A DNA stretch of 5,694 nucleotides from an uncultured Porphyromonadaceae bacterium (GTDB lineage: Bacteria > Bacteroidota > Bacteroidia > Bacteroidales > Muribaculaceae), in assembly GCA_947166165.1 (NCBI GenBank), contig CAMVDK010000199.1, forward strand, positions 1-5,694, written 5' to 3'. The position numbers and the translations under genes were made by a program. Positions 5,409 through 5,694 of the stretch are shown here, piece after piece; position 1 is the first letter of the stretch, and each line of letters begins with the position of its first letter. The notes beneath the pieces are model-generated. The model was not told the DNA's origin and ran no database searches. It saw only the letters and a list, made by a program, of their open reading frames with translations.

Positions 5409-5694
5409 ATGTATAACATCGATGAACTGAAAGCAATGGGCGAAGAACAGTTGCGTTCAGTGGCACAAAGTTTAGGAATTAAGAAAGTCGACAAGATCGA
5501 CAAAGAGGTTTTGGTGTTCCAGGTGCTCGACGAGCAAGCCATTGCGAACTCCAACAATACCGAGCCCGCCCGCCGCAAGTCGGGCCGGGCTTCCGAGAAG
5601 AAGTCGAAAACGTCGGCCGGCGAGAGCAAAGACAAAGCGGCAGCCGAGCCGCCTGCCGGCAAGTCGGCCGACAAGCCGGCTGCCGAGCAGCCCG
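5409..5694 (+). CDS. rho: Transcription termination factor Rho, N-terminal part (runs off the window)
   Basis: From ATG 5409 the frame stays open to the window end, giving 95 complete codons. Residues 1-45 (MYNIDELKAM, then a helix ending LGIKKVDKIDKEVLVFQVLDEQAI) match the Rho N-terminal helical domain typical of Bacteroidota Rho proteins. From about residue 47 the sequence becomes low in complexity and rich in Lys, Ala, Ser, Pro and Glu (ARRKSGRASEKKSK, KSADKPAAEQP), without hydrophobic residues, so it is probably disordered. Such an insert before the RNA-binding domain is known in Bacteroidota Rho. Rho is the hexameric RNA helicase that ends transcription of untranslated RNA. No Shine-Dalgarno site precedes the start; the upstream bases are AT-rich. 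The ATPase domain lies outside the window. Confidence 0.85.
   Translation, partial: MYNIDELKAMGEEQLRSVAQSLGIKKVDKIDKEVLVFQVLDEQAIANSNNTEPARRKSGRASEKKSKTSAGESKDKAAAEPPAGKSADKPAAEQP

Overview
The window looks like chromosomal housekeeping DNA from a Bacteroidota bacterium, most likely of the order Bacteroidales. Support comes from a gldH-type lipoprotein gene directly after a PSP1/RicT gene, from TAnnTTTG-type promoter cores, from genes without Shine-Dalgarno sites, and from a Rho factor with a long low-complexity insert near its N terminus. The coding DNA is GC-rich and the intergenic DNA is locally AT-rich. I see no transposon, phage gene, CRISPR array, tRNA or rRNA.

Layout on the + strand, 1-2851: the 3' end of rny (RNase Y), then a PSP1-domain protein of the RicT/YaaT family, then gldH, then a small GtrA-family membrane protein. 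rny and ricT overlap by one base (TGATG). ricT and gldH overlap by 59 bases in different frames. gldH and the GtrA gene are 40 bases apart. The four genes look like one operon, closed by a strong hairpin terminator at 2871-2900 that can also serve the gene converging from the other side.

Minus strand, 4849-2900: one uninterrupted reading frame joins a complete CCA-adding tRNA nucleotidyltransferase (NTase plus HD domain) to a complete O6-alkylguanine-DNA alkyltransferase with its PCHRV active site. This fusion is the most unusual protein in the window.

The 559-base stretch 4850-5408 separates this gene from a divergent rho gene starting at 5409 and running off the window. It holds two promoter cores facing away from each other that share the same 12 bases, and an implied rho leader of about 300 nt with several possible RNA helices, one of which resembles a terminator.

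A theme links the genes: RNase Y and RicT (mRNA cleavage), CCA-adding enzyme (tRNA maturation) and Rho (transcription termination) all act in RNA metabolism. In Bacillus subtilis RicT is part of the complex that directs RNase Y, so the overlapping rny-ricT pair suggests the same partnership here. RicT and Rho also both carry Lys/Pro/Ala/Gly/Glu/Gln-rich, probably disordered segments.
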